From the NCBI RefSeq assembly GCF_002939475.1, contig NZ_PKFQ01000001.1, positions 1,860,001-1,924,000 on the forward strand: a stretch of DNA of 64,000 nucleotides, in the 5' to 3' direction. Below are positions 52,537 through 62,459 of this stretch, piece after piece. Below the pieces are notes generated by a model. It worked only from the letters and a program-made list of their open reading frames with translations. It was not told the DNA's origin and made no database searches. This DNA is from Streptomyces cinnamoneus. Its GTDB lineage: Bacteria; Actinomycetota; Actinomycetes; Streptomycetales; Streptomycetaceae. The translations under genes and the position numbers were made by a program. How positions within the stretch are numbered: the stretch's first letter is position 1; every line of letters begins with the position of its first letter.

Positions 52537-53454
52537 TCAGGACCGCTGATGCAGTCCCAGATTCTCGTAGATTTCCAACGTGGCCGTGGAGTGGTTCAGG
52601 GTAATGAAGTGGAACCCGGGAATCTCCTCGGCCATCAACCGAGCACACAGGTCCGTCGCGTACTCGATCCCGACCGAGCGTACAGCGGCCGAATCGTCCT
52701 TCACCGCGAGGATCCGCTCGGCGAGGTCCGGGGGGAAGGCGGCGTTGCTGAGCTGTGCGAACCGTTCGATCTGGCGGACATTGGTGACCGGCATGATTTC
52801 CGGGATGATCGGCGTCTCGCAGCCCGCCGCCGCGACCCGGTCGCGCAGCCGCAGATAGTCCTCGGGGTAGAAGAACATCTGGGTGATCGCGAAGTCGGCG
52901 CCCGCCCGGCATTTGTCGACGAAGTGACCGATGTCGGTCTCCCAGTCGGTGGACCGGGGGTGCATCTCGGGGAAGGCCGCGACCCCCACGCAGAAGTCCC
53001 CGGATTCCTTGATCAGCCGGACCAGGTCCGCGGCGTAGCGGACGCCCTCGGGATGCCGCACCCACTCGCCCATGGGGTCGCCGGGCGGGTCGCCGCGCAG
53101 GGCGAGCATGTTGCGGATGCCGACGTCGGCGTACTGGCCGATGACGTTGCGGAGCTCGGCGAGGGAGTGGTCGACCGCCGTGAGGTGGGCGACGGGCGTC
53201 AGGGTGGTGTCCGTCGCGATCCGCTCGGTGGCCCGGACGGTGCCCTCACGGGAGGACCCCCCGGCGCCGTACGTCACGGAGACGAAGGTCGGTCCGACGG
53301 CTTCGATCCGCCGGATGGCGTTCCACAGCGTCCGTTCGCCCTTCTCCGTCTTCGGGGCGGCGAACTCGAAGGAGTAGGAACGCTCGCCGGAAGCGAGCAG
53401 CTCACGCACGGTGAGCGCATGGTCTGTCCTGGTGGAGGCAGTGCCAAGGGCCAT
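52537..53454 (-). CDS. metF: 5,10-methylenetetrahydrofolate reductase
   Basis: MetF makes 5-methyl-THF for methionine synthesis. The 305-residue TIM-barrel flavoenzyme has [20 protein letters not shown] at the N terminus, the [13 protein letters not shown] block, and [43 protein letters not shown] and [18 protein letters not shown]. These are the classical bacterial MetF motifs, including the Phe-Glu and Asp residues near the flavin. A short ATGCCC/GGGCAT hairpin lies at 53498-53514 in the gap upstream; I do not see a riboswitch. Confidence 0.96.
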   Translation of the reverse strand: MALGTASTRTDHALTVRELLASGERSYSFEFAAPKTEKGERTLWNAIRRIEAVGPTFVSVTYGAGGSSREGTVRATERIATDTTLTPVAHLTAVDHSLAELRNVIGQYADVGIRNMLALRGDPPGDPMGEWVRHPEGVRYAADLVRLIKESGDFCVGVAAFPEMHPRSTDWETDIGHFVDKCRAGADFAITQMFFYPEDYLRLRDRVAAAGCETPIIPEIMPVTNVRQIERFAQLSNAAFPPDLAERILAVKDDSAAVRSVGIEYATDLCARLMAEEIPGFHFITLNHSTATLEIYENLGLHQRS

Positions 53455-53579
53455 ACCGGCAAGTTAACCAGCGGGCGGACGGGCCCCCAACCCACACATG
53501 CCCTTTGCGGGCATTCGCCCGTTCTCCGTCCGCACGCCGTCTCACTCCTCGGACGGCGTCCCGCGCACGGCCGTCCGGG

Positions 53580-54233
53580 TCAGGCGTCGTACGCGCGGAT
53601 CCGCTTCGCCAGCGCGGCCGCGGCGTCGCCCGGGTCGTCCGCCTCGGTGATCGCGCGCACCACGACGACCCGCCGGGCGCCGGCGTCCAGCACCTCGTCC
53701 AGGTTGCCGGCGTCGATCCCGCCGATCGCGAACCAGGGGCGCGCGGGGGCGAGGGCGGCGGCGTGGCGCACGAGGGACAGGCCCGGGGCGTGGCGGCCCG
53801 GCTTGGTGGGGGTGGGCCAGCAGGGGCCGGTGCAGAAGTAGTCGACGCCGGGCTCGGTGATCGCGGCCTCGACCTCGGACTCGGCGTGGGTGGAGCGTCC
53901 GATCAGGACGTCGTCGCCGAGGAGCGCCCGGGCGGCGGGCACGGGCAGGTCGCCCTGGCCCAGGTGCAGCACGTCGGAGCCGGCGGCGTGGGCGACGTCC
54001 GCGCGGTCGTTGACCGCGAGGAGCCTGCCGTGGCGGCGGGCGGCCTCGGCGAGGACGGCGAGGTGCTCCAGCTCCTCGCCCGCTTCCATGCCCTTGTCGC
54101 GCAGCTGCACGATGTCGACCCCGGCGGAGAGGACCGCGTCGAGGAACTCCGGCAGGTCTCCCTGGCGCTTGCGGGCGTCTGTGCACAGGTACAGCCGGGC
54201 GTCGGCGAGCCGCTGGCGCGCGCTGTCGGGCAT
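53580..54233 (-). CDS. thiE: Thiamine-phosphate synthase
   Basis: ThiE joins HMP-PP and thiazole phosphate to form thiamine phosphate. The 217-residue barrel has [31 protein letters not shown] with the Gln/Arg/Asp/Lys pyrophosphate site, [27 protein letters not shown] (the ND and LGQxDLP motifs, seen in two parts), [15 protein letters not shown] and [16 protein letters not shown] chose ATG at 54233, where homology begins. It lies outside the thiO-thiS-thiG operon, on the other strand, with no TPP riboswitch visible. Confidence 0.95.
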   Translation of the reverse strand: MPDSARQRLADARLYLCTDARKRQGDLPEFLDAVLSAGVDIVQLRDKGMEAGEELEHLAVLAEAARRHGRLLAVNDRADVAHAAGSDVLHLGQGDLPVPAARALLGDDVLIGRSTHAESEVEAAITEPGVDYFCTGPCWPTPTKPGRHAPGLSLVRHAAALAPARPWFAIGGIDAGNLDEVLDAGARRVVVVRAITEADDPGDAAAALAKRIRAYDA

Positions 54234-54257
54234 CGGGTCTCCCCCGGGTCGGCGGCC

Positions 54258-54296
54258 AGCGGGCCGGGGACGCGCCGTCGGCGTCCCCGGCCCGCT
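54258..54296 (-). terminator. Terminator after the Rv2175c-type gene
   Basis: A 16-base stem (54258-54273 with 54281-54296) closes a 7-base loop in the gap after the stop of the Rv2175c-type gene and before thiE in the same direction. Confidence 0.8.
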
Positions 54297-54336
54297 CACC
54301 GGATGGTTTTATCTCGCGGCGCGAGCGCGCCGTGGG

Positions 54337-54702
54337 TCAGACGGCGAGCGCCTGGGCGCGGCGCTTCACCTCCGTGCCGCGATTCTCCCGCAGGGCCTGC
54401 GCGGGCGTGCCGGGCAGGGTCGGGTCCTCGGTGAACAGCCACTCCAGCATCTCTTCGTCGCTGAAGCCGTCGTCCCGCAGCAGCGTCAAGGTCCCGGCCA
54501 GGCCCTTGACCACCTTGTCCTCGCCGATGAAGTCGGCGGGCACCATGAGCACTCGGTTCTCGCCACGTCGCACGGCGATCAGCTGGCCCTCCTTGACCAG
54601 CTGCCGGACACGCGTCACCTCGACGCCGAGCTTTTCGGCGATGTCGGGGAGGTTGAGCCAGGCGGGGACGAGAGCATCGATCTTTGCGTCAATCTCGGTC
54701 AC
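54337..54702 (-). CDS. Rv2175c-family DNA-binding protein
   Basis: The 121-residue protein has a winged-helix-like DNA-binding region LVPAWLNLPDIAEKLGVEVT, RVRQLVKEGQLIAVRRGENR, and a C-terminal domain VVKGLAGTLTLLRDDGFSDE, EMLEWLFTEDPTLPGTPAQAL. This is the layout of mycobacterial Rv2175c, a small DNA-binding protein whose affinity is changed by PknL phosphorylation. A PASTA-type kinase gene lies 4 kb away on the other strand, in keeping with that pairing in other actinobacteria. Targets are unknown. Confidence 0.9.
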   Translation of the reverse strand: MTEIDAKIDALVPAWLNLPDIAEKLGVEVTRVRQLVKEGQLIAVRRGENRVLMVPADFIGEDKVVKGLAGTLTLLRDDGFSDEEMLEWLFTEDPTLPGTPAQALRENRGTEVKRRAQALAV

Positions 54703-54846
54703 GGGACAAGCCTGCCATCCGGGACTGACAGCCGGTAGCCGGGTTGACCCGAGCCGGGCCCCGAGCCGCGCCTCAGGTCACCCCTGTGGCCCCCTGACCA
54801 CTTCCGCACCCCCGCTTTCACCGTCCGGCCGGCGCCTCGCGCGGGC

Positions 54847-56073
54847 TCACAGGACGGCGGACTTCAGGGGCACGGAGGCGTCCGCCGCCTTGGCGCGGTC
54901 GAGGAGCGCGCCCTTCTCGATGAGCTTGCGCCCCTGGGCCAGGTCGCGCGGGCGCCCCACGGCCAGCAGCGCCACCAGCACGCCCGCGCGCAGCCAGCAC
55001 ACGGTCCAGGCGGCGCTGTCCGGGTCGCCGCGCCACAGGAGCTCGTCGGCTGCGGAGTGGTGGCCCGCGTACTGCACGAAGCGGCCGAACTGCTCCGACC
55101 AGAAGTACGGCACCGGGTCGTAGACCTCGCCCTCGGCGGGGCCGTGCACGATGTTGGCCGCGACGGTCCGGGGGCCCTGGAGGGCGTTGTCCCAGTGGTG
55201 CACCAGCAGCCGCTCCCCGTAGCGGGCGGAGGGGAAGGAGGCGCAGTCGCCGACCGCGTAGACGTCCGGGAGGGAGGAGCGCAGCCGGTTGTCGGTCACC
55301 ACGGAGCCGTCCTCGGCCAGCACGACGCCCGAGCCGTCCAGCCAGCGCGTCGCGGGGCGCGCGCCGATGCCCACGACCACCGCGTCCGTGTGCAGCCGCG
55401 TCCCGTCCTCCAGCACGACCGCGCCGGGTTCGACGGCGGCCACGGCGGCGCCCGTCAGCAGCCGGGCGCCGCTGCTCGCGTACCAGTCGGCCATGTGGCC
55501 GGAGACCTCGGCGGGCAGGGCGCCGGCCAGCGGCCGGTCGGCGGCCTCCACCACGGTCACCCGGCAGCCCGCCTCGCGCGCCGCGGTCGCGAACTCGGCG
55601 CCGATCCAGCCGGCCCCGACCGCGACGACGTCGCGCTGCCCGGCCAGCAGCGGGCGCAGCCGCTCCGCGTCGTCCATGGTGCGCAGCACGTGCACGCCCG
55701 GCACGCCCTCACTGCCCGGCAGCGCCACCGGCTGCGCGCCGGTGGCGACGACCAGGACGTCGTAGGGGACGGGGCCGCGCGAGGTCTCCAGCACGTGCTC
55801 GCCGGCCCGCAGCCCCGTGGCCTCGACGCCCAGCTCCAGGTCGATGGCGAGCGAGGCGAAGTCCACCTCGAAGGCGGAGCCCTCCGCCTTGCCGAGCAGG
55901 ACGGCCTTGGAGAGCGGTGGCCGGTCGTACGGCGGATGGGGTTCCTCGCCCAGCAGGGAGATCGTGCCGCGCCAGCCCTGCTCGCGCAGGGCGACGGCGG
56001 TCTGCACCCCCGCCATGCCCGCGCCGACGATGACGACGCGCCGGTCACCGGAGGTATTCGTCTGCTCGCTCAC
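54847..56073 (-). CDS. Ferredoxin-reductase-like FAD/NAD(P)-dependent oxidoreductase
   Basis: The 408-residue flavoprotein has FAD-binding VVIVGAGMAGVQTAVALREQ, the PYDRPPLSKAVLLG motif of the BenD/rubredoxin reductase family, a second nucleotide fold DVVAVGAGWIGAEFATAARE, and VYAVGDCASFPS. The C-terminal domain has YFWSEQFGRFVQYAGHH, as in ferredoxin reductases. I chose GTG at 56073, since the extra 21 upstream codons are unlike the family. It is divergent from the thiO operon. The electron-transfer partner is unknown. Confidence 0.85.
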   Translation of the reverse strand: MSEQTNTSGDRRVVIVGAGMAGVQTAVALREQGWRGTISLLGEEPHPPYDRPPLSKAVLLGKAEGSAFEVDFASLAIDLELGVEATGLRAGEHVLETSRGPVPYDVLVVATGAQPVALPGSEGVPGVHVLRTMDDAERLRPLLAGQRDVVAVGAGWIGAEFATAAREAGCRVTVVEAADRPLAGALPAEVSGHMADWYASSGARLLTGAAVAAVEPGAVVLEDGTRLHTDAVVVGIGARPATRWLDGSGVVLAEDGSVVTDNRLRSSLPDVYAVGDCASFPSARYGERLLVHHWDNALQGPRTVAANIVHGPAEGEVYDPVPYFWSEQFGRFVQYAGHHSAADELLWRGDPDSAAWTVCWLRAGVLVALLAVGRPRDLAQGRKLIEKGALLDRAKAADASVPLKSAVL

Positions 56074-56231
56074 CCGGTCCACTGTAGGGCGGCGGCCGGC
56101 CTTGGCCGGAGCACCGCGTGGGGAGACCTCTGACACAGCGTCACGATGTTTGGGCGCGCCGTCCGGCCCTCCGTGCGCCCGGCCGCCCTTCCGGGCCGTC
56201 GCCGGCGCGTACTAGGGTGGCCGCTGCAAGC

Positions 56232-56326
56232 ACTCGCGGGAGCCCGGGCGGACCGGGCTGAGAGGGAGGCTGGACGGCCTCCGACCGTACGAACCTGATC
56301 CGGGTCATGCCGGCGAAGGGAGGGGC
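56232..56326 (+). ncRNA. TPP riboswitch
   Basis: The leader shows the THI-box core: GGCTGAGAGGGA around 56256-56267, GAACCTGATCCGGGTCATGC at about 56291-56310 and GCCGGCGAAGGGAGG at the 3' end. These form the thiamine-pyrophosphate fold. The ribosome-binding site (AAGGGAGGGG, about 10 bases before the thiO ATG at 56336) lies at its 3' edge, so TPP probably blocks translation. TAGGGT at 56213-56218 may be the -10 box. Confidence 0.95.
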
Positions 56327-56335
56327 TGGAAGCCC

Positions 56336-57529
56336 ATGCACGCGCATCGAACCCCGGCACACCCAACCCATGCGCACCACACGTACGACGTCCTCGTCAT
56401 CGGCGGCGGGGTCATCGGCCTCGTCACGGCCTGGCGCGCCGCCCAGCGGGGGCTGCGCACGGCCGTCGCCGACCCCGCGCCCGGCGGCGGCGCGGCGCAG
56501 GTGGCGGCCGGGATGCTGGCCGCGGTCACCGAGCTGCACTACGGCGAGCAGGACCTGCTGGCCCTGAACCTGGCCTCGGCGCGCCGCTACCCGCAGTTCA
56601 CGGCCGAGCTGGAGGAGGCGACCGGCCGGGACACCGGCTACCGCGCCTGCGGCACGCTGGCCGTCGCCCTGGACGCCGACGACCGGGCCCATCTGAGGGA
56701 GCTCCACGACCTCCAGCAGCGCTCGGGCCTGGACTCGCAGTGGCTGACCGGGCGCGAGTGCCGCCGCCTGGAGCCGATGCTCGCGCCGGGCGTGCGCGGC
56801 GGGCTCCACGCGCTCGGCGACCACCAGACCGACCCCCGCCGGCTGGCCGGGGCGCTGCTGACGGCCTGTGAGCGGGCCGGAGTGGCCCTCCACCGGTCGG
56901 CGGCGGTACGGGCGCTGCTGTCCGGCGACCGGGCGGCCGGCGCCGAACTCGCCGACGGCACGCGCGTCGCCGCCGGGCAGACCGTGCTGGCCGCGGGCAG
57001 CCACAGCGGCCGGCTGGAGGGCCTGCCGCCGGACGTCCTGCCGCCGGTCCGCCCGGTCAAGGGCCAGATCCTGCGGCTGCGCGTGCCGGAGGCGTACCGG
57101 CCCTTCCTCTCGCGGACCGTGCGGGCGGTGGTGCGCGGCGGCCACGTCTACCTGGTGCCGCGCGAGAACGGCGAGCTGGTCGTCGGGGCGACGACGGAGG
57201 AGCTGGGCTGGGACACCACCGTCACCGCGGGCGGCGTCTACGAGCTGCTGCGCGACGCCCACGAGCTGGTGCCCGGGATCACCGAGCTGCCGCTGGTGGA
57301 GACCCGGGCCGGGCTGCGCCCCTGCTCGCCCGACAACGCCCCCCTGCTCGGCCCCACCCGGCTGCCCGGCCTGCTGGCGGCCACCGGGCACCACCGCAAC
57401 GGCGTCCTGCTCGCCCCGCTCACGGGTGACGTGATGGCCGAGGTGCTCACCACCGGGCGGCTGCCCGACGAGGCCCTGCCCTTCTCCCCCCAGCGCTTCA
57501 CCCCCGTCCTCCAGGAGCAGTCCGCATGA
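56336..57529 (+). CDS. thiO: Glycine oxidase ThiO
   Basis: ThiO oxidises glycine to iminoglycine for the thiazole ring. The 397-residue flavoprotein has the fold YDVLVIGGGVIGLVTAWRAA, GGGAAQVAAGMLAAVTEL, SQWLTGRECRRLEPMLAPGV, and at its end the DAO-type motif GLRPCSPDNAPLLGPT and AATGHHRNGVLLAPLTG. The first ten residues are His-rich (MHAHRTPAHP) and could be removed by a later start. It is the first gene after the TPP riboswitch and overlaps thiS by ATGA. Confidence 0.95.
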   Translation: MHAHRTPAHPTHAHHTYDVLVIGGGVIGLVTAWRAAQRGLRTAVADPAPGGGAAQVAAGMLAAVTELHYGEQDLLALNLASARRYPQFTAELEEATGRDTGYRACGTLAVALDADDRAHLRELHDLQQRSGLDSQWLTGRECRRLEPMLAPGVRGGLHALGDHQTDPRRLAGALLTACERAGVALHRSAAVRALLSGDRAAGAELADGTRVAAGQTVLAAGSHSGRLEGLPPDVLPPVRPVKGQILRLRVPEAYRPFLSRTVRAVVRGGHVYLVPRENGELVVGATTEELGWDTTVTAGGVYELLRDAHELVPGITELPLVETRAGLRPCSPDNAPLLGPTRLPGLLAATGHHRNGVLLAPLTGDVMAEVLTTGRLPDEALPFSPQRFTPVLQEQSA

Positions 57530-57750
57530 CCGCCGGCGAAGTGATCACCCACACCATCAGCGTCAACGGGGAGCGCCGCACGGTGCCCGCGGGCACCACG
57601 CTCGACGGGCTCGTCGCGACGCTCACCACCGAGCGCGGCGGCGTGGCCGCCGCCGTCAACGAGGCCGTCGTCCCGCGCGGCCAGTGGCCGGCCACCCCGC
57701 TCGGCGAGGGCGACCGGGTCGAGGTCCTCACCGCGGTCCAGGGAGGCTGA
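57526..57750 (+). CDS. thiS: Sulfur-carrier protein ThiS
   Basis: The 74-residue ubiquitin-like protein carries sulfur as a C-terminal thiocarboxylate to ThiG. It has the beta-grasp start TISVNGERRTVPAGTTLDGL and ends with VEVLTAVQGG, the diglycine being essential. Its ATG overlaps the thiO stop, and thiG follows after 9 bases; the three are co-translated. Confidence 0.96.
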   Translation: MTAGEVITHTISVNGERRTVPAGTTLDGLVATLTTERGGVAAAVNEAVVPRGQWPATPLGEGDRVEVLTAVQGG

Positions 57751-58563
<813 letters not shown>

Positions 58564-58705
58564 GGCGGCCGACGGGCGGCGGCCGGTGGGACATAAGCAC
58601 CCGTACTCCCTGCGGGAGACGGGCCCGACCTGCGATCTTGTCACTGTTCGGCTTCAGAACGGGTGCGCGGAAGGCGGGACGTACGAGGGGGCCCGGCACG
58701 GCTCG

Positions 58706-58719
58706 TAGACTCGTGTGCC
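58706..58719 (+). promoter_or_regulatory. Predicted -10 box, leaderless start of the kinase gene
   Basis: TAGACT at 58706-58711 ends 8 bases before the kinase GTG at 58720, and no ribosome-binding site precedes this GTG. Transcription is likely to begin at or next to the start codon. The 142 bases between thiG and this box show no gene. Confidence 0.4.
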
Positions 58720-60705
58720 GTGGACACGACCCTGCCGGACCCCCTAGTCGATCACCTGCTCGACAGCCGCTACCGCGTCGAGGCGCGGATCGCCGTGGGC
58801 GGCATGGCCACGGTCTACCGCGCCGTGGACACCCGGCTCGACCGGGTGCTCGCCCTCAAGGTGATGCATCCCTCGCTCGCCGCGGACCGGGCCTTCGTGG
58901 ACCGGTTCATCCGCGAGGCCAAGTCCGTGGCCCGGCTCGACCACCCCAACGTGGTGGGCGTGTACGACCAGGGCACCGACGGCCCGTACGTCTACCTCGC
59001 CATGGAGTACGTGGCGGGGTGCACCCTGCGCGACGTCCTGCGCGAGCGCGGGGCCCTGCGCCCGCGCGCCGCCCTGGACGTCCTGGAACCCATGCTGGCG
59101 GCGCTGGGCGCCGCGCACCTGGCGGGGCTGGTCCACCGCGACGTCAAGCCGGAGAACGTGCTCATCGGGGACGACGGCCGGGTCAAGGTCGCCGACTTCG
59201 GACTGGTGCGGGCCGTGGACACCAACACCTCGACCAGCACCGGCGCGGTGCTGGGCACGGTGTCCTACCTCGCCCCCGAGCAGATCGAGCACGGCACGGC
59301 CGACACCCGCGCGGACGTCTACGCCTGCGGGGTCGTCCTCTACGAGATGCTCACCGGCGCCAAGCCGCACTCCGGCGGCACCCCCGCCCAGGTGCTCTAC
59401 CAGCACCTCCACGAGGACGTGCCGGCGCCGTCGGCCGCCGTCCCGTCCCTGGCACCCGAGCTCGACGCGCTGGTGGCCGCCGCCACCGCCCGCGACCCGC
59501 GGCTGCGCCCGGCCGACGCAGCCGCCCTGCTGGGCCGGGTCCGCGCGGAGCGCGCGGAGCTGTCCGACGAGCAGCTGGACGCGGCGGCGCCGGGCGCGGA
59601 GGCCGGCGCGGGCGCCGTCCCCGCGGCGTCCGTCGCGTCCGTGGGCTCCGAGGACCGTACGAGCGTGATCCCCCGTCCGGTCACGGCGGGCCCGTTGCCG
59701 CCGGCCGAGGACGAGCTGAACCGCACCACCCGCTTCGAGGCGCCGCCGGTGCCCCCGGCCTCCCCGCCCGGCCCTCCGCCGGCGCGCCCGGCGCACCCGG
59801 CGCGGCCCTGGCAGCGGCTGCCCCGGCGCTGGCTGATCGCGGCGGTCGCCGCCGTGGTGCTCCTCCTGGGCGGCACGGGCGTGTGGTACATCAACTCCGG
59901 TCAGTTCACCGCCGTCCCCGCGGTGCTGGACATGACCCAGGACAAGGCGTCCCAGGAGCTGGACCGGGCCGGGCTCGGGGTGAAGACCAGGCAGGCGTTC
60001 AGCGACACCGTCGAGCGCGGCCGCGTCATCTCCACCGACCCCGAGCCGGGCAAGCGCATCCGCAACACCGGCACGGTGACGATCACCGTCTCGCGCGGGC
60101 CGCAGAAGGCCGAGGTGCCCAACCTGGCCGGCGTGCAGCTCGACGACGCCAAGCGGAAGCTCCAGGAGCTGGGGCTGACGGTCGGCGACGTCACCGAGCA
60201 GTTCAGCGGCGAGACCCCCAAGGGCGCGGTGCTCTCCACCGACCCGGCGCCCGGCGTGGAGCGCCGGCCGGGCTCGGCCGTGGCGCTGGTCGTCAGCAAG
60301 GGCAAGCCGCGGAACGTGCCCGACGTGACCGGCATGTCGGTGGCCGCCGCGACCGCCGCGCTGCGGGACGCCGGGCTGGAGACCAAGGTCGCGGACGACC
60401 CGGTCTTCTCCACCCAGGAGAAGGGGGCGGTCGCCCGGCAGTCCCCGGACCGGGGCACCCAGGTGGCCGAGGGCGACACCGTCACCGTCGCCGTCTCCAA
60501 GGGCAAGGAGATGGCCACCGTCCCGGACGTCACCGGAAAGAGCGAGGCCGAGGCCAAGCGGATCCTGGGCGCCGCGGGCTTCCAGGTCAAGGTGGACCGG
60601 CCGTTCCTCTTCCCGAAGGACTCGGTCGACGGCCAGTCGGTGCGCGCCGGGGACCAGGCGGCCAAGGGCGACACCATCGTCATCCGGATGAAGAGCGGAT
60701 TCTGA
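58720..60705 (+). CDS. PASTA-domain Ser/Thr protein kinase (PknB/Stk1 type)
   Basis: The 661-residue membrane kinase has an N-terminal Hanks domain: glycine loop IAVGGMATVYRA (residues 24-35), K47, E66, catalytic loop HRDVKPEN with D141, and DFG at 159-161. A Pro/Ala-rich linker leads to one membrane helix (LIAAVAAVVLLLGGTGVWYI, about residues 370-390). Four PASTA domains of about 66 residues follow, beginning VPAVLDMTQDKA, VPNLAGVQLDDA, VPDVTGMSVAAA and VPDVTGKSEAEA. PASTA domains sense peptidoglycan. The GTG start is leaderless. S. coelicolor has a matching gene in this place, which I recall as one of its PASTA kinases (PkaF). Confidence 0.95.
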   Translation: MDTTLPDPLVDHLLDSRYRVEARIAVGGMATVYRAVDTRLDRVLALKVMHPSLAADRAFVDRFIREAKSVARLDHPNVVGVYDQGTDGPYVYLAMEYVAGCTLRDVLRERGALRPRAALDVLEPMLAALGAAHLAGLVHRDVKPENVLIGDDGRVKVADFGLVRAVDTNTSTSTGAVLGTVSYLAPEQIEHGTADTRADVYACGVVLYEMLTGAKPHSGGTPAQVLYQHLHEDVPAPSAAVPSLAPELDALVAAATARDPRLRPADAAALLGRVRAERAELSDEQLDAAAPGAEAGAGAVPAASVASVGSEDRTSVIPRPVTAGPLPPAEDELNRTTRFEAPPVPPASPPGPPPARPAHPARPWQRLPRRWLIAAVAAVVLLLGGTGVWYINSGQFTAVPAVLDMTQDKASQELDRAGLGVKTRQAFSDTVERGRVISTDPEPGKRIRNTGTVTITVSRGPQKAEVPNLAGVQLDDAKRKLQELGLTVGDVTEQFSGETPKGAVLSTDPAPGVERRPGSAVALVVSKGKPRNVPDVTGMSVAAATAALRDAGLETKVADDPVFSTQEKGAVARQSPDRGTQVAEGDTVTVAVSKGKEMATVPDVTGKSEAEAKRILGAAGFQVKVDRPFLFPKDSVDGQSVRAGDQAAKGDTIVIRMKSGF

Positions 60706-60712
60706 GCACCAC

Positions 60713-61591
60713 ATGAACGACACACCGCCCGGCCCCGGGCGCAATCCCGTCGGCGGCCACATCCCCGTCGCCGGCGGCCTCGCCAAGGTGGGCCTGCCCT
60801 ATGCCCGCGCGATGGGCGCCGAGGCCGTGCAGGTCTTCGTCGCCAACCCGCGCGGCTGGGCGACCCCGCCCGGCAGCCCCCGGCAGGACGAGGAGTTCCG
60901 CGCCGGGTGCGCGGCCGGGGCGATTCCCGCGTACGTGCACGCCCCGTACCTGATCAACTTCGGCTCGCACACCGGGGCCACCGTCGAGAAGTCCGTCGAG
61001 TCCCTGCGGCACTCGCTGCGCCGGGGCCGGGAGATCGGCGCCCGCGGCGTCGTCGTCCACACCGGTTCGGCGACCGGTGGCCGCGCGCGGGCGGCGGCGC
61101 TGGCCCAGGTCCACGAGCGGCTGCTGCCGCTGCTGGAGGAGCTCACGCACGACGACGACCCCCGGCTGCTGCTGGAGCCGACGGCCGGTCAGGGTGCCTC
61201 ACTGTGCTCGCTGGTCGCGGACCTCGGCCCGTACTTCGACGCGCTGGAGCACCATCCGCGGCTGGGGGTCTGCCTGGACACCTGCCACCTCTTCGCGGCC
61301 GGGCACGACCTCGCCGGGCCCGGCGGGGTCAAGCAGACGCTCGACGAGCTGGTGTCGGTGGTGGGCACGGGCCGGCTGGGGCTCATTCACGCCAATGATT
61401 CCAAGGACGTCGTCGGCGCCCACAAGGACCGGCACGAGAACATCGGTTCCGGCCACATCGGGCTGGAGCCCTTCGCGGAGCTCTTCCGGCACCCGGAGAC
61501 GGCGGGGGTCCCCCTGACGATCGAGACGCCGGGCGGTGCGGAGGGACACGCCGCGGACGTCGCGCGGCTGAAGGCGCTGCGGGACGGCTGA
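60713..61591 (+). CDS. nfo: Endonuclease IV (AP endonuclease)
   Basis: Endonuclease IV cuts DNA at abasic sites. The 292-residue TIM barrel has the tri-zinc ligands in AYVHAPYLINFGS, VVHTGSATGG, LLLEPTAGQGAS, CLDTCHLFAAGHD, HANDSKDVVGAHKDRHENIG and TIETPGG. It begins with GGHIPVAGGLAKVGLPYARA, the usual N-terminal block. It starts 7 bases after the kinase stop, with a weak ribosome-binding site, so it may be read with the kinase; a functional link is not evident. Confidence 0.93.
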   Translation: MNDTPPGPGRNPVGGHIPVAGGLAKVGLPYARAMGAEAVQVFVANPRGWATPPGSPRQDEEFRAGCAAGAIPAYVHAPYLINFGSHTGATVEKSVESLRHSLRRGREIGARGVVVHTGSATGGRARAAALAQVHERLLPLLEELTHDDDPRLLLEPTAGQGASLCSLVADLGPYFDALEHHPRLGVCLDTCHLFAAGHDLAGPGGVKQTLDELVSVVGTGRLGLIHANDSKDVVGAHKDRHENIGSGHIGLEPFAELFRHPETAGVPLTIETPGGAEGHAADVARLKALRDG

Positions 61592-61616
61592 CCGGCGCCC
61601 GCCAGGGGGACACCCC

Positions 61617-62273
61617 CTAGAGCTCGGGGCCCTCGCCGGGCTGTTCCTGGTAGGAGTAGCGCTGCTCGCGCCAGGGGTCGCCGATGTTGTGGTAGCCGCG
61701 CTCCTCCCAGAACCCCCGCCGGTCCGCGGTCATGTACTCCACACCGCGCACCCATTTGGGGCCCTTCCAGGCGTACAGGTGCGGGACGACCAGGCGTACG
61801 GGGAACCCGTGCTCGGCGGTGAGCGGCTCACCGTCCTTGTGCGTGGCGAAAATGGTCTTCTCGGCGGTGAAGTCGGCGAGCCGGAGGTTGGAGCTGAAGC
61901 CGTACTCGGCCCACACCATCACGTGCGTGACCTCGGGCGCGGGCGGGGCCAGTTCGAGGATCGTGCGGGCCGAAACCCCACCCCACTCGGCGCCGAGCAT
62001 GCTGTACTTCGTGACGCAGTGCAGATCCGCCACCACGGTCGTGTACGGCAGGGCGGAGAACTCGTCGTGCGTCCAGCAGCGCTTGTCACCGTCGGCGGTC
62101 GCGCCGAAGACACGGAACTCCCACCGGTCCGGCTTGAACCTCGGGACCGGGCCGTAGTGCGTCACCGGCCATCCGCGCTGGAGCCGCTGCCCCGGGGGGA
62201 GCGTGGGGGCGCCGCCCGGCGGCAGCCGGGGGAGTTCCCCTTTGCGGCTTTCGGTGTTCTGCGAGGGCCCCAT
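61617..62273 (-). CDS. Sulfite-oxidase-like molybdopterin enzyme
   Basis: The 218-residue protein belongs to the sulfite oxidase/YedY-like superfamily (PF00174). The molybdenum-ligand cysteine is in VVADLHCVTKYSMLGAEWGG. Further family blocks are WEFRVFGATADGDKRCWTHD, VMVWAEYGFSSNLRLADF, GFPVRLVVPHLYAWKGPKWV and IGDPWREQRYSYQEQ. It is a compact cytoplasmic type: there is no Tat signal and no heme or dimerisation domain. The physiological substrate is not known. It is divergent from bfr. Confidence 0.9.
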   Translation of the reverse strand: MGPSQNTESRKGELPRLPPGGAPTLPPGQRLQRGWPVTHYGPVPRFKPDRWEFRVFGATADGDKRCWTHDEFSALPYTTVVADLHCVTKYSMLGAEWGGVSARTILELAPPAPEVTHVMVWAEYGFSSNLRLADFTAEKTIFATHKDGEPLTAEHGFPVRLVVPHLYAWKGPKWVRGVEYMTADRRGFWEERGYHNIGDPWREQRYSYQEQPGEGPEL

Positions 62274-62459
62274 GGCTCAATGGTGTCAGACCTTCGAGGG
62301 TGCTGATGACCAGGGGTTGCGTTATCCGGGCAACTCCCACTAAGTGTGAACTTACTGGACGGTTTCGAAGGGCGGTGCGAGGATGCGCGCAACCTGCCAG
62401 TCGTCCTCCCCCACGGCCCGAAGGCCACGGGAGGTGCCCCCAGGAAGGAGCCCTCTGCG

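Noticed and set aside
53498..53514. ATGCCC/GGGCAT hairpin upstream of metF as a possible riboswitch
   Set aside because: It is only a 6-base stem; there is no conserved SAM, SAH or cobalamin riboswitch core nearby.
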